A DNA stretch of 64,000 bases from Sciurus carolinensis (GCF_902686445.1 NC_062219.1:46093056-46157055); one strand, 5' to 3'. Shown: positions 21,285 to 33,284, counted from the first letter of the stretch. Translations and numbers: made by a program. Notes: generated by a model not told the origin, from the letters alone.

Positions 21285-21410
21285 ATATTCCAACCTTTTC
21301 ATTTTAGATTTGAGAAAAATGAAATTCAGTGAGGTTATATAAATCATCTAAGATCACATCTTGCTAGTAACAAAGACAGGAGCCCAGAAATCCTAATTCC
21401 TAATTCAGAC
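21285..21410 (-). repeat. MIR SINE, antisense
   Basis: Reads 'TTCATTTTAGATTTGAGAAAAATGAAATTCAGTGAGG', 'ATCATCTAAGATCACATCTTGCTAGTAAC', then 'AGACAGGAGCCCAGAAATCC' - the usual antisense MIR order from the poly-T side to box B. Confidence 0.75.
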
Positions 21411-23904
21411 ATCATTTCTTGATGTCTCCTAGAGGTCTTGGCGTTTGAGAAAATGGGAAATACCCTGAAACCATGAAATATTGAGAAAAAAATTCTACTC
21501 AAAAGATGACTTTTTTCAAGTCTATATTTTGTATTTCTGCTCAAAGATGCATTGTGGAAGCCAATTTGCTGTGTATAGGACTAACTACTTTGGAACCACT
21601 CCACCTCTCAAAAGATGATGGTTCTCCTGAGCCCACTACAAGTTCCTAGAAGCCCTCTTACAAGGAGTTCCTTAGCCAATCTAAAAACAAATGCCTCCAG
21701 AATTACATTTTGACCCAGTTTCAAGAAATAACTCATCAAGAGGACAGAAGTGGGTAAGTGACTTTTTCTTGAGGATGGTAGGATGCTTTGAGAAGGGATA
21801 TGAGCTCACTGCAGGCTACCAGGTATCAATTCAGAAATGTTTTCCATAAGCCTTGGAATCTGTCATGCTTATTAGGAAAGCCAAAGATAGCACAGATGCA
21901 TCAGGTCCATAGTGCATTTTCCATAGCACTAGCATGCAGGATAGGAGTCACCACTTCAAAGTACACGTAGGCAATTTCTTTTCTTGTCATTTGCTGAATA
22001 TCTTATCTGTTGGTATAGAAGCCATCTCCATGGTAACTCTCAAAAAATCTGTCATTTGGTATTGGATTTCTAGCAGTAATCTTTTAACATCTGCCAAATA
22101 TATTACCTTTGGTGGTCAATTCCACCCAATGATAGTTCAGTGTTGGAGTTAAAGCAAAGTGTAACTTTGGGCCAAGCTTGCTTGTTAATTCAGGCAAACA
22201 TGAGATTGTTTTCCTTTAAATCTTCTAGATAATTGCCTTCAACTTTTACTTTTATTAAACCTGGCGACATAGCTGAAGAAGTGTTTATTCCAGAGTTTTA
22301 TCTTTAGTTTATTGATAGGTTTTTATTATAAACACAAATGGAACATAATAAAAGCTTTTCTTTTCTTTTTTTTTTTTTTAAAGCACCTTTTGGGAATAAA
22401 TCCTGTTCAAACTAACAATTACAGACCATCTCATCACTGAAAATGAAAACTGATTTTGCTCCAGATTTGAGAAGAGTTTGCTGCTGCCAGCTAGCTAATT
22501 TCCTGTCTCCTTTTGGGGGTTTCTATTTCTACCTAACTTTCTGCTTTTAACCTCACAGTCTCCAACTTCTACTAGTTGATCAATATTCCAAAATTTCAGT
22601 GCTGTTCCCTGCGTGGTATTCATCACTGAACCTCTATTAGGTGCGGAGCATGTTATTTTAAAGCCAGTTCTTAATTATCTGGATACCAATTAGCTAGGAT
22701 CTGCTTTTTCTCCTTTTCTTTTCTGCTCCTGCCTTTTGGCCATAACACAGCTTGTTAGCTCCTTTGTGAGGGATTGAGGGGCAGCATTGAGGTAGGGACA
22801 AATGCCTCAAGACCCAAATAAGCCCATTTTGTTATTTGTTGGAAGCTCTGGTTAAGAGTTTGGCAAGGTAAGATATCAAAAGCACACAATAAAAGTAAAC
22901 TTTCTTTATCATGCATATCTCATTTTCCGAACTCTCCCAGATTCTCATTACTAGGGTTAAATTGGAAGCTGGCAGAATTACACTTAGTACATTATACTAT
23001 TATGGGAAAAATAAAGTTTCTCCAACTTGGCAAAATGTTGTTTAATGAGCAGCTTTGCTTGGTACTGAATTTTTTCATATTGGCAAGCATAAGGCAATCA
23101 GCCACTGGAAATCAAGCCACTACCATGTTGTCCGTCACAAGTTCCCCAGAGCTGAACTGCAATGAGCTAAAACAACAAAGTGTATGCTTCTGTTACATTT
23201 CCATTTTTATTTAAACAAAACAAAATGAAAACAAAAAGGAAAAAAAAGAAATGGAATAAATATATTCATACTGGACATGCAAAAAAGGCATGCTAAATTC
23301 TTCAATTACAATGAATTAGTGCAGCTTTATTTCAGATACAAAAATAAAATATTACTGTGCCCTAAATTGCATCCTAAAAGTAAAAATAGTGTTCATTTTT
23401 ATCAACTTCCCATGTTGAGGGCAATTTTCATTTTAAAGAAAACTTAATTTTGAAAGGGAAAATTTCTTCCTCATAGGATTTTGAAAGATCAGGACAGCTA
23501 TTCAAATATGGGATATATGAGGAATTTATCCTGAAACTTCCATTGTTCTATTATCAAATCATCTAATAATTTGGGTTACATGGGTATCTAAAGATCTGAG
23601 AATAGGATTTACCCTTGGGTCTACCATAGTGTATACTTGATGTCTCTGATAGTTTCCCCTTCAACTGAGGAAAAAAAGAGAAGGATCTTGGAAGATCATA
23701 TAAAACATAAATTTATGTATAAATAGAATCTGATATTTTGAAGGGAATGCCAAGCAACTAATGCATCTCTAAGGGAATGACAGAGACGTCTTTGAAGACA
23801 AAAATTCATGTGAATAACTTAAATGTGAGTCCGTGTGAGAGGCTGGTTGGCTCAGATTAGCCTTAGGGAGGTTCATTAAGGGGGTGTTTGTTTAGTGAAG
23901 AAGA
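21411..23904. other. Unassigned stretch of about 2.5 kb
   Basis: No named repeat apart from A/T homopolymers (22362-22380, 23220-23250). The block at about 22480-22720 ('GCCAGCTAGCTAATTTCC'; 'TTCTTAATTATCTGG'; 'CCAATTAGCTAGG') is unusually free of decay marks and could be a conserved non-coding element. No exon is recognised. Confidence 0.45.
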
Positions 23905-24070
23905 ATATTGCCAGACAGCACTGGTTTAAGTGTTAGCTCTGCCACTTACTGGTGGTGTGACCTTGAGCAATACACATAATCTTCATGTGTCTTAATAGTC
24001 TCAACTATAAACTGATAAAAAATATAATTGCCAATGGCTTTATGATGATTAGATTAGAGATGTACAGATG
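23905..24070 (+). repeat. MIR SINE
   Basis: A clear sense MIR core: 'TTAGCTCTGCCACTTACTGGTGGTGTGACCTTGAGCAA', then 'AATCTTCATGTGTCTTAATAGTCTCAACTATAAACTGA' and 'ATGATGATTAGATTAGA'. Confidence 0.9.
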
Positions 24071-26524
24071 TTCTTAACATGCTATCTGGATCAGAAATGT
24101 TTTCAGATGGTAATGGTTATTTTTAATGAATTTCCTTTCAGAAAACTTTCTAAAAATAGTGTCAGAGATTCTAACTTTAACCTCTAAGTAGCTCCTTTGA
24201 GCATCTACTAAAATAAAGGAGTGGGCATGTCCATGCTGATGCTTTACATGGCAAAGCAGGGAATAGATACGAGAAACAGGTACTAAATAATTTTTGCCTA
24301 ATCCTTGCCTTTTTGATGGTTTATAACTCTAAACCTCTTTTCATTGTCATGAGTTTTTATTTATCTTTAACTGGTTGTCTGCTTTAAAAAACTGTTGGAA
24401 ATCACTTAAAATAAAAATATATATTTCTGATAAGACTGTTAAAAACTTCAGGGAGTTTATGGAACAGCAGAAGGGGAAAAAAAGATTATCGTGCCAGGAA
24501 TAGAGGTAATCATTTAAATACTACAGTTGAAGCTAGAGTTTAACATTCAGAATCCTGACAGCTAAGGCAAAAGAGCTCATTCCCTTATTAGATTCTTTAA
24601 GAAACTTAATGGATTGATTTTTCTTGTGTTATTTCAGCGTGGAATCTTCCTAGTGATTGCTGCTCCTGTCTTGGGGTTCTAGCTCACCAATCACCTTCCA
24701 CCAAAGTTTCTCCATTCAAGTCTTTACTTACAATGTTTCATTAATTTATGATGCAAGTCCTTTCACATAATTTAAATTATCTTGAGAAAAGGTGGGAATT
24801 CCATATGAGCAGAAAACACAAACTAACCAAGGTTCTCAATGACTGAATTAGGTGACAAAATGCTTGGGCAAGCTATGGGGATAGTATGACCACATCTTTC
24901 CTTCCCAAGTTTATATAGATATAAAGGGAATTCCCTAACTTTGCAGGTATTTTAAGCATAGGCATGCATCTGTAATGCATATATCAGCATGCATGTTTGA
25001 AGATAAAATATTGTCTCATCTATTCTTAGAATAAATAAAAGGTGATTCTCTGTGATGAGACAGTAGTTGTCAGATGTGACCCTTGAAGGTATCGTATTTC
25101 TGCAAAAGTAGGTGGATTTTTAGGAATTATCCAGAGAATTTAGCGTGCATCAGCTTAGTCACAGCAAACTCCATTTGCAACATCGTTGCCTATCAACAAG
25201 CATAAAAGATTAAATAAATATTTTTCTCTGAATATAATTCTTTGAGTTCTTAGAAATCTCTGTGTAATACACCAGTATATACCCACTGACTACTCCATGC
25301 CAGGCACTGTGGGAAGCCATCTGTGTTTATCCTCAGTGGTCAAATTAGCTGAAAAGAAATGGAGACATGTTCATGAACTGGGGGCTTATATGTTCCAGCC
25401 TGAGTCTAGAGTCCAGAGTGGTTCTTGGTTCGTACTGTGGTCATAAACTGCATTTTACACCTTTTTTTCCCCTTTTTCCATTTCAGAGATTATCCTTTCC
25501 ACTATGTGACCTTATTATTTTCACAAAGATTTTCATCAGGTTTAACTTCTCAATTCATTGTATCCCTAGTCCCTTTATCTGTTGTGCATTCAATTTATTA
25601 AGCTATAGTAGTACAAATGTAAGCTATTCAAATAATTTCAATGAACAACAGAAAAAAACCACAGTATTCTGGATGTCCCTCAAAAAATGCATGCCTATTT
25701 TTTCATCCTATAAAAATAAGTATAATATTATATGCTTTCTATACATTTTAGATAAATTGACAGGATTATTGAGATTATGTTGGGTAACTCCCATGGGTAC
25801 CACACAATATATATAATGAGGCTGAATAAATATTATGTGGTAATGACTTCTTAGTACAAAATTATTGTGTATTAGACAGCATTATTACAGACTAGCCAAC
25901 AATATGTAAATCTCTGTGCTTTTTATAAGAAAATATTGTTACTGCTGAATTATTCTGTATCCTGTTGAATGCAAGCACCCTATTTTAAATTTTAAAAAAG
26001 CAGAATACTTATGCTCCATTTTTTCCCTCTAACATAAAAAATAATGGCAATTGAGTAATATTTGCCTAATTTTAAATCACTTTGTGCTCTGAGATTTATA
26101 ATACATGGCTTTGTTAACATCTTTCACTCTGATTTAATAGCATAAGGTCACCTTATGCTATTTGGAGGAAGACAATAGTTTATTTTCTTTTTGGTTCAAG
26201 AAAAATCCATGTCTGAACTCTTTTTTGCAATAAAACAGAAACAGACTAAAAAATAAAAAGCATGTCTGTCCCTAGCAGCTTCCGTTTTCATCCCAGGGTT
26301 TGTCATTTACATCTTGCCATGGTGTCAATAAATCAGTAGTGCATGGTGCACAGTGGTGCCCCATCACACTGTATGGGGAAAAGAGACAGACTCATTAGCT
26401 CCAGACTTGTCCCTTCCTAAAATGAGTTCTGCTCTGTTTACCCACCAGATTTGTTACTTCTCCACACATGAAAGTGTTCTGAGAACTCAAAGACTCTTGG
26501 ATTCTTTCAATTTTCTGATTTGAA
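24071..26524. other. Unassigned stretch of about 2.5 kb
   Basis: Contains the 27-nt palindrome at 26136. A 149-codon open frame at 25367-25816 is Phe/Ile/Ser-rich with no recognisable motif. It lies in AT-rich DNA where such frames arise by chance. A piece near 25280-25320 ('CTACTCCATGCCAGGCACTGTGGGA') may be a scrap of antisense L2. Confidence 0.45.
26136..26162. repeat. 27-nt near-perfect palindrome
   Basis: AATAGCATAAGGT (26136-26148), one central C (26149), then ACCTTATGCTATT (26150-26162), the exact reverse complement of the left arm. Thirteen perfect base pairs around a single base, in sequence that I assign to no repeat. Confidence 0.95.
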
Positions 26525-27320
26525 GACAAATAATTCAATTTAAAAATGGACAAAAGATTTAAACAGACTCCTTACAAGGACAAGGAACTTATGAAAAGAC
26601 ACACTATTATCACTAATGATCAGAGAAATGCAATCTAAAAATCACAAAACCACTTTACCCCCATGAGAATGGCTAAAGTTATAGACTGATGGCACAGAGG
26701 ATTAATGAGGACTTAGGACAATTGGAACTCTCCTATGTCCCATGTGGAAATGCAAAGTGGTCTAGATACTTTGGAAAACTTCATGAAGTTAATCATACAT
26801 TTCCTATGTCAACCCAGCAATATTTACTCCCAAGAATTTTACTCAATAAGAACAAAAACATATACACACAAAATTTATGTGAATGTTCAGAGTACTATTA
26901 TTCATAATATCACATACTGAAAGCAACCTGAATCTTCCTCAGCTAGTGAATAAACAAACTATGCTTTACCCATACCATGAAACTCTACTCAACCACAAAA
27001 AAATGCATGGGATAGCAATGCATACAAGCACACGGTGGGGGGGGGGGGACTGCAAAAACCTGCTAACGGAAAGAAGTCTAATACGAGAGAGAATACTATA
27101 CGACTTCATTTATATGAAATTCGAGAAAAGTAAATCAGTGTCTACTTCAATCTGTGGCTCTGAAGAGGAGATATACTGCAAAGGGGCATGAGAAATCTTT
27201 AGGGTGATGAAAATATTATGCACCTTGATTTTGCACGTGATTGTATCAATTAACACTGATGAAGTTATTCTATGTAATACTTTAAAGTTTTACTCTGGAT
27301 TGTTTTGACTCATTATATAA
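26525..27320 (+). mobile_element. Ancient L1 (L1M class) ORF2 C-terminus and 3' UTR
   Basis: The nucleotide order is that of old L1 elements: 'AAAAATGGACAAAAGATTTAAACAGA', 'TCACTAATGATCAGAGAAATGCAA', 'CACTTTACCCCCATGAGAATGGCTAAA', 'CAACCCAGCAATATTTACTCCCAAGAATTTTACTC', 'CAACCACAAAAAAATGCATGG', then the 3' UTR 'TGATGAAAATATTATGCACCTTGATTTTG'. The frames at 26689-27191 are fragments of ORF2 and its 3' flank in shifting registers. A G12 run interrupts it at 27037-27048. Confidence 0.9.
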
Positions 27321-28224
27321 ATTTAACTCCAAATTATTGACTCTTTTTACCAAGAAAATTAACTCTGATAATCTCAGAAGCTCCCTTACCCTGTGATTGT
27401 GCCCATGAAACATATCATTTCTTTTCTTTCTGTTTTTAGAATGCAGTTGCCGTGTGTCCACTTATTATTTTTTTGTCTTATGCCATAAGCAATAAGCACA
27501 CTGTTATTAGAGGAGTAAGCTGCTTTATAAAAATGAATCTCTCTCCACTTAGGGATGTAGTCAGAATTCTTTATAAGACTCTCTTTTGAAAAAGCTTGTA
27601 CTGATAAAGGTGGTAAGATTTAGAATCAAATATATACAAGTAGGGTTGTAGACAGTAAGGCATAATCACTTACCTCTTGCTGACCTGCTGCAGGTCTGAG
27701 AATGACAATCTCATTTTGGGAAAGTATACTGAGACCTACATTAGGCCTCAGCAGAGTGAGGGTGATTTGTTCAACGTACAGGGTTTGTACATGTCCAAAA
27801 ACAAACATCAAATCTACAACTGTTTGAAATTAGAATGGGCTGCTTTGTGAATTAGCCCCTTTCGCTAGAGATAATGAAGCAGAGGTTGCATACGCACTAG
27901 TGTAAATGTCACAGATGTTATCTCAGCATCAGCTAAGAGGTGAGACCACCTGATCTCCAAGGTCCTGCTCAACGCTGAGATTGTATTATTTGATGAAATC
28001 ATTAAAGAACTTATCTGTGGTTTCAGCAAAGTCGAAGGTCAAATCTAGATTGCTCAGGAAAAGAGTTAGTGGTCACAGTCTTCTTGTTCAAGGGAGTTTG
28101 AGAAGTTGCCACAAAGAAGAGGAAAAGTATGGAGAGGGAGGAGTGGGGAAGACTGATCAATGGGTAATAATTTTTAGTTAGAGAGGGGCAAGAAGTTCTA
28201 GTGTGCTGCTGAGTTATGGAGTGA
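27321..28224. other. Unassigned stretch
   Basis: About 0.9 kb with no named repeat and only short, featureless frames on either strand. Confidence 0.45.
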
Positions 28225-28455
28225 ATATGGATGCCAATGATGTACTACATATTTTTAAAAGCTAGAAGAAAGGATCCAGAATGTTTTCACCATGAAGAAA
28301 TAATGAATGTTTGAGGGGGTGGATATGTTTAACCTGATTTAAACTTTACACAATGTGTAGCTGTAACTTGAAACATCACATAGCATGCTATAAACACGTA
28401 CAATTTTAGTGATTTTATGTATAAGTTAAAAATAAATTTAATTTTTAAAATGTGG
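28225..28455 (+). mobile_element. L1 3' UTR remnant (L1MA/L1MB type)
   Basis: Blocks 'CACCATGAAGAAATAATGAATGTTTGAGGGGGTGGATATGTTTAACCTGATTTAA', 'ACAATGTGTAGCTGTAACTTGAAACATCACATAGCATGCTATAAACACGTACAATTTTA' match the L1MA/L1MB 3' UTR in sense, ending in an A/T-rich tail. Only the tail of the element is present. Confidence 0.8.
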
Positions 28456-29049
28456 AAAAAGAAAAAACAGGAACACAGTGGTGACTGGGCCAGGATCTCA
28501 AGAGGCCTTAAGGAAATCCCTCCCCATCTTTTTTAACAGATTTCAAAGACAATAGAAAGAAGCATAGGGAAAAGGGAAAACTGAGTGACAAAGAGAAAGA
28601 AAAGGGGAAGACACTGTGAAGTAGTGTCCCTGGATGGCTTCTGTCTCTTCTGTAATGTGGGATGAAGACTCTTCTGAAGAACCCAGAAGGAGGTGAGACT
28701 GCAGGTTTACAGACACCTACAATGGAGAATTCAGAATAAGAGAATGTTTAGACAGATGCAAACTTAACATCTTGTCTAGGTTAAATCACATGTCATGTGT
28801 CTCCACTGGCAGCTCAGAAAAAGTGAATAGTCAGAGGATGAAAAGTAGGTTTACTCGAGGCCCAACTAGAGATCAGGAAGAGAGAGAATTCCAGCATGGA
28901 AGAGCAGCTGTAATGCAATACATTTAGAAGATCCAGTGACTCCACAAAGTTAATCATGTGGGGAAAACAGAAGTTAGATGCTCAGAGGTAAAGGGAAAGA
29001 AGGAGAACAAGAACGACCTCAATAAAAACCAACATTGGATGGTATTTAA
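28456..29049. other. Unassigned purine-rich stretch
   Basis: Rich in GA-type tracts ('GGGAAAAGGGAAAACTGAG', 'GAGAAAGAAAAGGGGAAG'). No named repeat or gene. Confidence 0.45.
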
Positions 29050-29220
29050 CAGGAATTTTAACAGACATGACTTTATTTAATTGCTGTAACAACTCTGCAA
29101 GACATCATTATCTCCTAAGTTTCAGATCAGGAAACCTGACGTTTAGATAAAGTGACAGACTCCCACTGGCTTAAAAGTTGATGTGGTGAGACTGGGATGT
29201 GAACCACATATTCTAATACT
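29050..29220 (-). repeat. MIR SINE, antisense
   Basis: Blocks 'GACTTTATTTAATTGCTGTAACAACTCTGCAAGACATCATTATCTCC', 'TTTCAGATCAGGAAACCTGACG', then 'GGTGAGACTGGGATGTGAACCACA' follow the antisense MIR order, with the middle degraded. Confidence 0.75.
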
Positions 29221-29951
29221 AAACATCCCATTCTCCTCTCTTCAACTCTACTATCTTCTGTGGTTATCAGCCAGTATAAGGGGCAGGGTGGGAGAAAGAA
29301 GCAGCCAATTTGTCATGTCAGAGATTGTCCTGCTCTCCACAATGTCTTTAGCACGCAGCAATGTTACCCAGCACATAACAGATGCTCATCAAATGTAATG
29401 TTTAACAGACAGACAGCACAAGTCCTACAAGAGAAACTGCCTCATGAAACAGATTGAAAACCTAAAATATGATCTAACTAACACACTTAAGTTGCTGTTC
29501 CTTTATATTACATCAACCACCACTCCCAGGTATTTGATGTTCTTCAGTCTTTTTGTTGTGTTTCTAAATTGCACTATTTGATCCATCTTAAATTTTTTTC
29601 CCACTTGTTAAAAATAGTTTTCAGAGATGTAACTTATGGCAAATCTGTAGGTTAGAACAATTTATATAATAATACATTTATCCTTTGTATTTAGCATGAG
29701 GTGGAAGCTAATACAGTACCTAAATAATACTGTCAAGTCTCTTTCATTTTGATGCATATTGCTTATTCTGTACATTTTAGGTGGTAGTAAATGTGGTTTG
29801 AATTGATTACAGTTATACATATTGCATTAAGTTGACACATATTTACTGTCCCCAGAAGAAGGACTTTATGCTTATAAATGTCCTCAAGATTTTTATTTAC
29901 TGCAAAAGGCGATGTGTCACAACACATCGACCACATTTTGATTGTATAACT
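29221..29951. other. Unassigned stretch
   Basis: AT-rich; no named repeat. Two overlapping short frames at 29183-29457 start inside the MIR and show nothing recognisable. Confidence 0.45.
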
Positions 29952-30032
29952 CAGTGGTCCTCAAACTGGGATATGCGTACTTAGAGAAAATTTCCCAAGG
30001 TTTGCAAATGCAGCCAGTTTGAAGATAATCAA
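29952..30032. repeat. Possible hAT-type MITE remnant
   Basis: The left edge CAGTGGTCCTCAAACTGGG resembles a hAT-Charlie terminal inverted repeat. About 60 bp later, CCAGTTTGAAGATAATC could be a decayed reverse complement of it. The internal sequence is not recognised. Weak case. Confidence 0.3.
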
Positions 30033-30150
30033 TTTCCAGATCATGTGTATGATTTTTCCATGTGTATGATTTCCTAAACATCTGCCAGAGAATGGATGAT
30101 TGATTGGCATACCTCTCATATCTCTGATAATCCCTTTGTTCCCACATTAT

Positions 30151-30311
30151 AAAACAAGGATATGGGGCTGGGATTGTGGCTCAGCAGTAGAGTGCTTGCC
30201 TAACATGTGTGAGGCACTAGGTTTGATTCTCAGCACCACGTACAAATAAATAAACAAAGATTTATCAACAACTAATAAAAATGCTTTAAAAAAAAAAAAA
30301 ACAAGGGTATG
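30151..30311 (+). repeat. ID SINE with target-site duplication
   Basis: GGGGCTGGGATTGTGGCTCAGCAGTAGAGTG (box A), then 'TGTGAGGCACTAGGTTTGATTCTCAGCACCACGT' (box B), then an AAATAAATAAAC tail ending in a run of A. The flanking repeats AAAACAAGGATATG (30151-30164) and AAAACAAGGGTATG (30298-30311) match at 13 of 14 positions. The monomer is RNA polymerase III-type by descent; the internal promoter boxes are still readable. Confidence 0.95.
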
Positions 30312-31996
30312 CTTCTTACCCATACTGCCCCTCACTATGGTGGCAGATAATCCTGGGATGTAAGCAGCACTTGGTGGCACAACACAAAGGACAGTTTGAA
30401 ATATCGAGGCACCAAGTCTGATCTTGATTGCATATCTGAATTTTTCAAGGAGGAAGTTAAAATGTTCATGTTTACCTCTAAAAGATTAGAGGTATATTAA
30501 ATCTTTAAAAAAAAAAAAAGGATAGAAAGAAACATTTATTGGGGGTAAGTTCATGTCTTATATTTTCATTTTATTCAGACTTGAATAAGAAACACTATAT
30601 TAACTTTTTAACAGTAACACTTTTATTAACTATAAAAGCCAAATGTTTGCTGGGTATAATAAATTCATATTCATTTTTTCACTTGGGTGCAAGTCTTTTG
30701 TCACCAAATTTTCTGCAATATCACTCATTATTTGTAAAGTTTATATTAAACCATCAGTTACAAGGTATTTGGGGAAAATAAGAGAAGAAAATTTCAGAGA
30801 TGAGGCTAAGAAAAGAACTGAACTGCCCATACTATATAAGTCAGGTGTAAGGGACACCCCATATATGACAAAGAAGGTACCCTGCTGGCCAGTTTCAGTA
30901 TCTGTAAAACACACCATCCTACTTAATGAATGTTGAAGCCCCCAAAAAGCAATTAATGTTAAATGTTATATGAATTATAAAATATTATGAGTAAAAACAT
31001 TTATACTCTGGAATAAATGCAATTTAAAAAGTATAATCATTAAAACCACCATTCTATCCTTGCCTCACCTGTTCTGCTTCTTGGTACTGTTACTTTCCTT
31101 CCTCTTCCATTTGTCAATGGACAAGTGCTTAGGACACACCTGTTATCTGGACAGTGCACCTTCCTCCTTTCTAGCAGCTATAGGGTCCTCTCTTCCTCTA
31201 CAAATCTTTCCTTAATCTTATATCCCTGCAGTTGGGTGATAGCTGGCTTTGACATACCAAGCATAAATCATTCTTCTTGGGGTACTGTGACAAGCTCATC
31301 AATGAGGAATTATGGATAGAGCTGTGCCTGAGAGACTCAGCTGGATCAGTCACAAGGTTTGAAACGATGTTGTGTCTCTGAACATAACACAAAATGATCT
31401 TGAGAGCAATGCTTAAGGTCAAGGCTAGCCACTTTAATTGCACATACACTGTAATCCTACTTCACAAAAGCAAAGATGTCTTAGAAACTGCTTCTCTGAA
31501 TAGTCATTTTACTCTTTCAGGGGCTAAAATTTAACTCTTCATAATGGCACTCACAGAGGACTGCAATTATACAGAAATATGCTTTGAGTTATACACCCTC
31601 TTTTGATTAGAAGACATCAGCAAAGCGTATGGCAGAAAAAGTAGCACATTGTAATACTATTAGTTCCTGTTTTATATCAATGCAGAACGGTGCTGGCAAT
31701 AAAATCGGCTGAATGATGTTCAGCATTAGCTGAGGGAGGAGCTGATAGAGTTCTTAAAAAAGAACTGCAAGTGTAAAAGTCAACTGATAACTCAGTGCAT
31801 CAGTTTGGGAAGAAGAGCCTGGATATCTAATTAGAAGTATCAAAAATAAACATCCTCTGTGCCAAGTAGCTTCTGCCTATCCCTTGTAGTAGAAATGGAT
31901 GGCTATTTTCTTGTATTAGATAGTCATGGCTATTAAATGCAGGAAATTATGTGTCTCTTAAACCATTCTACATTTTTTGCAGTTTTTCTAGTCTTT
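30312..31996. other. Unassigned stretch of about 1.7 kb
   Basis: No named repeat. The part at about 31660-31860 ('GGCAATAAAATCGGCTGAATGATG', TCAGCATTAGCTGA, 'GATATCTAATTAGAAG') is a candidate conserved non-coding element. Short frames at 30539-30936 and 31125-31449 are featureless. Confidence 0.45.
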
Positions 31997-32437
31997 AATT
32001 TTTTTTTAAATTTATTTTTGTTATACACTAATGGGATACATATTGTTTCTCTGTTTGTACATGAAGTAAAGGCATACCATTTGTGTAGTCACACATTTAT
32101 ATAGGATAACAGTGTTTGATTCATTCTGTTATTTTTTCCTCCCCCCACCCCTCCCACCCCTCTTTTCCCTCTATACAGTTCCTCCTTCCTCCATTCTTAC
32201 CTCCCTCCCAACCCCCACTATGTGTCATCATCCACTTGTCAGTGAGATCATTCATCCTTTGGTTTTTTGAGATTGGCTTATCTCACTTAGCATAATATTC
32301 TCCAATTTCATCCATTTGCCTGCAAATGCCATAATTTTATTATTCTTTATAGCTGAGTAATATTCCATTGTATATATATACCACAATTTCTTTACCCATT
32401 CATCAATTGAAGGGTATCTAGGTTGGTTCCACATTCT
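31997..32437 (-). mobile_element. 5'-truncated L1, antisense
   Basis: On the plus strand it begins with poly(T) at 31998-32007 (the reversed A-tail), then the L1 3' UTR with C-rich tract (CCTCCCCCCACCCCTCCCAC at about 32140), then the end of ORF2. Minus-strand translation of 32434-32252 gives SIDEWVKKLWYIYTMEYYSA and MLSEISQSQKTKG, the canonical L1 ORF2 C-terminus. Only about 60 codons of ORF2 remain. Less decayed than the L1 at 14217. Confidence 0.95.
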
Positions 32438-32804
32438 ACTTTTTTAAAAAATATATTCTTACATTTAATAAAAACATCAGCTATTTTAAATCAACTCTAT
32501 TCCTACATTTTCTGCAATTCTGATTCAAAATAACAAAATGACCCCAAAACCTAAATCACTTGAGTTTTGCAAAGAGAGTAACGGAAAGAATTCAACTGGC
32601 TAATGTGAGAGAAGAAATGGGAGCTAGAACCACTGGAAAAAAACGAGGAGACCACACAGCTTTGGTGTGAGGCTGAGAAACAGTACAGTCAATGTTAAAT
32701 ATAAGAAAGCAGGGGAAAATAAAAGCACCAATTCACCTGATAGCTAAAATACTCAAGCAACATGTATCCGGTGCAGGAAGTAGAAATGGAACATTAATAT
32801 GATA
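32438..32804. other. Unassigned stretch
   Basis: No repeat or coding feature recognised. Confidence 0.45.
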
Positions 32805-32916
32805 AGAATATCATTTTTTGGGGGGGGGTGCTGGGGATTGAACCCAGGGCCTTGTGCTTACAAGGCAAGCACTCTACTGACTGAGCTATCTCCCCAGCCC
32901 CCAGAATATCATTTTT
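32805..32916 (-). repeat. Young ID SINE with perfect target duplication
   Basis: Identical 14-bp duplications AGAATATCATTTTT at 32805-32818 and 32903-32916 bracket the element. Read on the minus strand it is GGGCTGGGGAGATAGCTCAG (box A) ... 'CAAGGCCCTGGGTTCAATCCCCAGCA' (box B), followed by a C9 run and a short A-tail. Both pol III promoter boxes are intact. The very short A-tail and intact boxes mark it as one of the youngest insertions here. Confidence 0.95.
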
Positions 32917-33024
32917 ATAAAGAGAAAAGGTAAGGGGTAAAGCCCAACACAGCCCTAGTTCAAGCCTGAATGCTGACACTTAAACTCAGCAACTATGGCT
33001 AAGCTCTATAGCTTCTTTTTGGTT

Positions 33025-33115
33025 TGGTGTCCCCAATAGTACAATGGGGATAATACTAGTACCTATTGCTTCTAAAAAACTGAATGATACAATGCATATA
33101 GAAGGGCTTGAATTA
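33025..33115 (+). repeat. MIR SINE, 3' part
   Basis: 'TACAATGGGGATAATACTAGTACCTATTGC' and 'TGAATGATACAATGCATATAGAAGGGCTTG' match the 3' half of MIR. The tRNA half is missing or too decayed. Confidence 0.7.
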
Positions 33116-33284
33116 AGTTAGTTAATAGTGGTATTTTTGCTTCACTGTAACATTACATTTTAAGCTCTGGTGAGTAAAAGACCAAAAAGTCATTAATGTT
33201 ACAGATAAATCATTTAACAGATTATAATGGCACTGTAAATATATAAAGCACATAACAGAAGAGAGACAATCTACTGTGTATGTG

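Noticed and set aside
25367..25816. 149-codon plus-strand open frame
   Set aside because: Composition is Phe/Ile/Ser/Tyr-rich, as expected from AT-rich DNA. No motif, no splice or promoter context.
32805..32916. Possible tRNA gene because of intact boxes A and B
   Set aside because: The element lacks a proper acceptor stem, has target duplications and an A-tail, and matches ID SINEs seen elsewhere in the window.
32794..32979. Minus-strand frame with 'SVECLPCKHKALGSIP'
   Set aside because: It is the translation of the ID SINE at 32805-32916.
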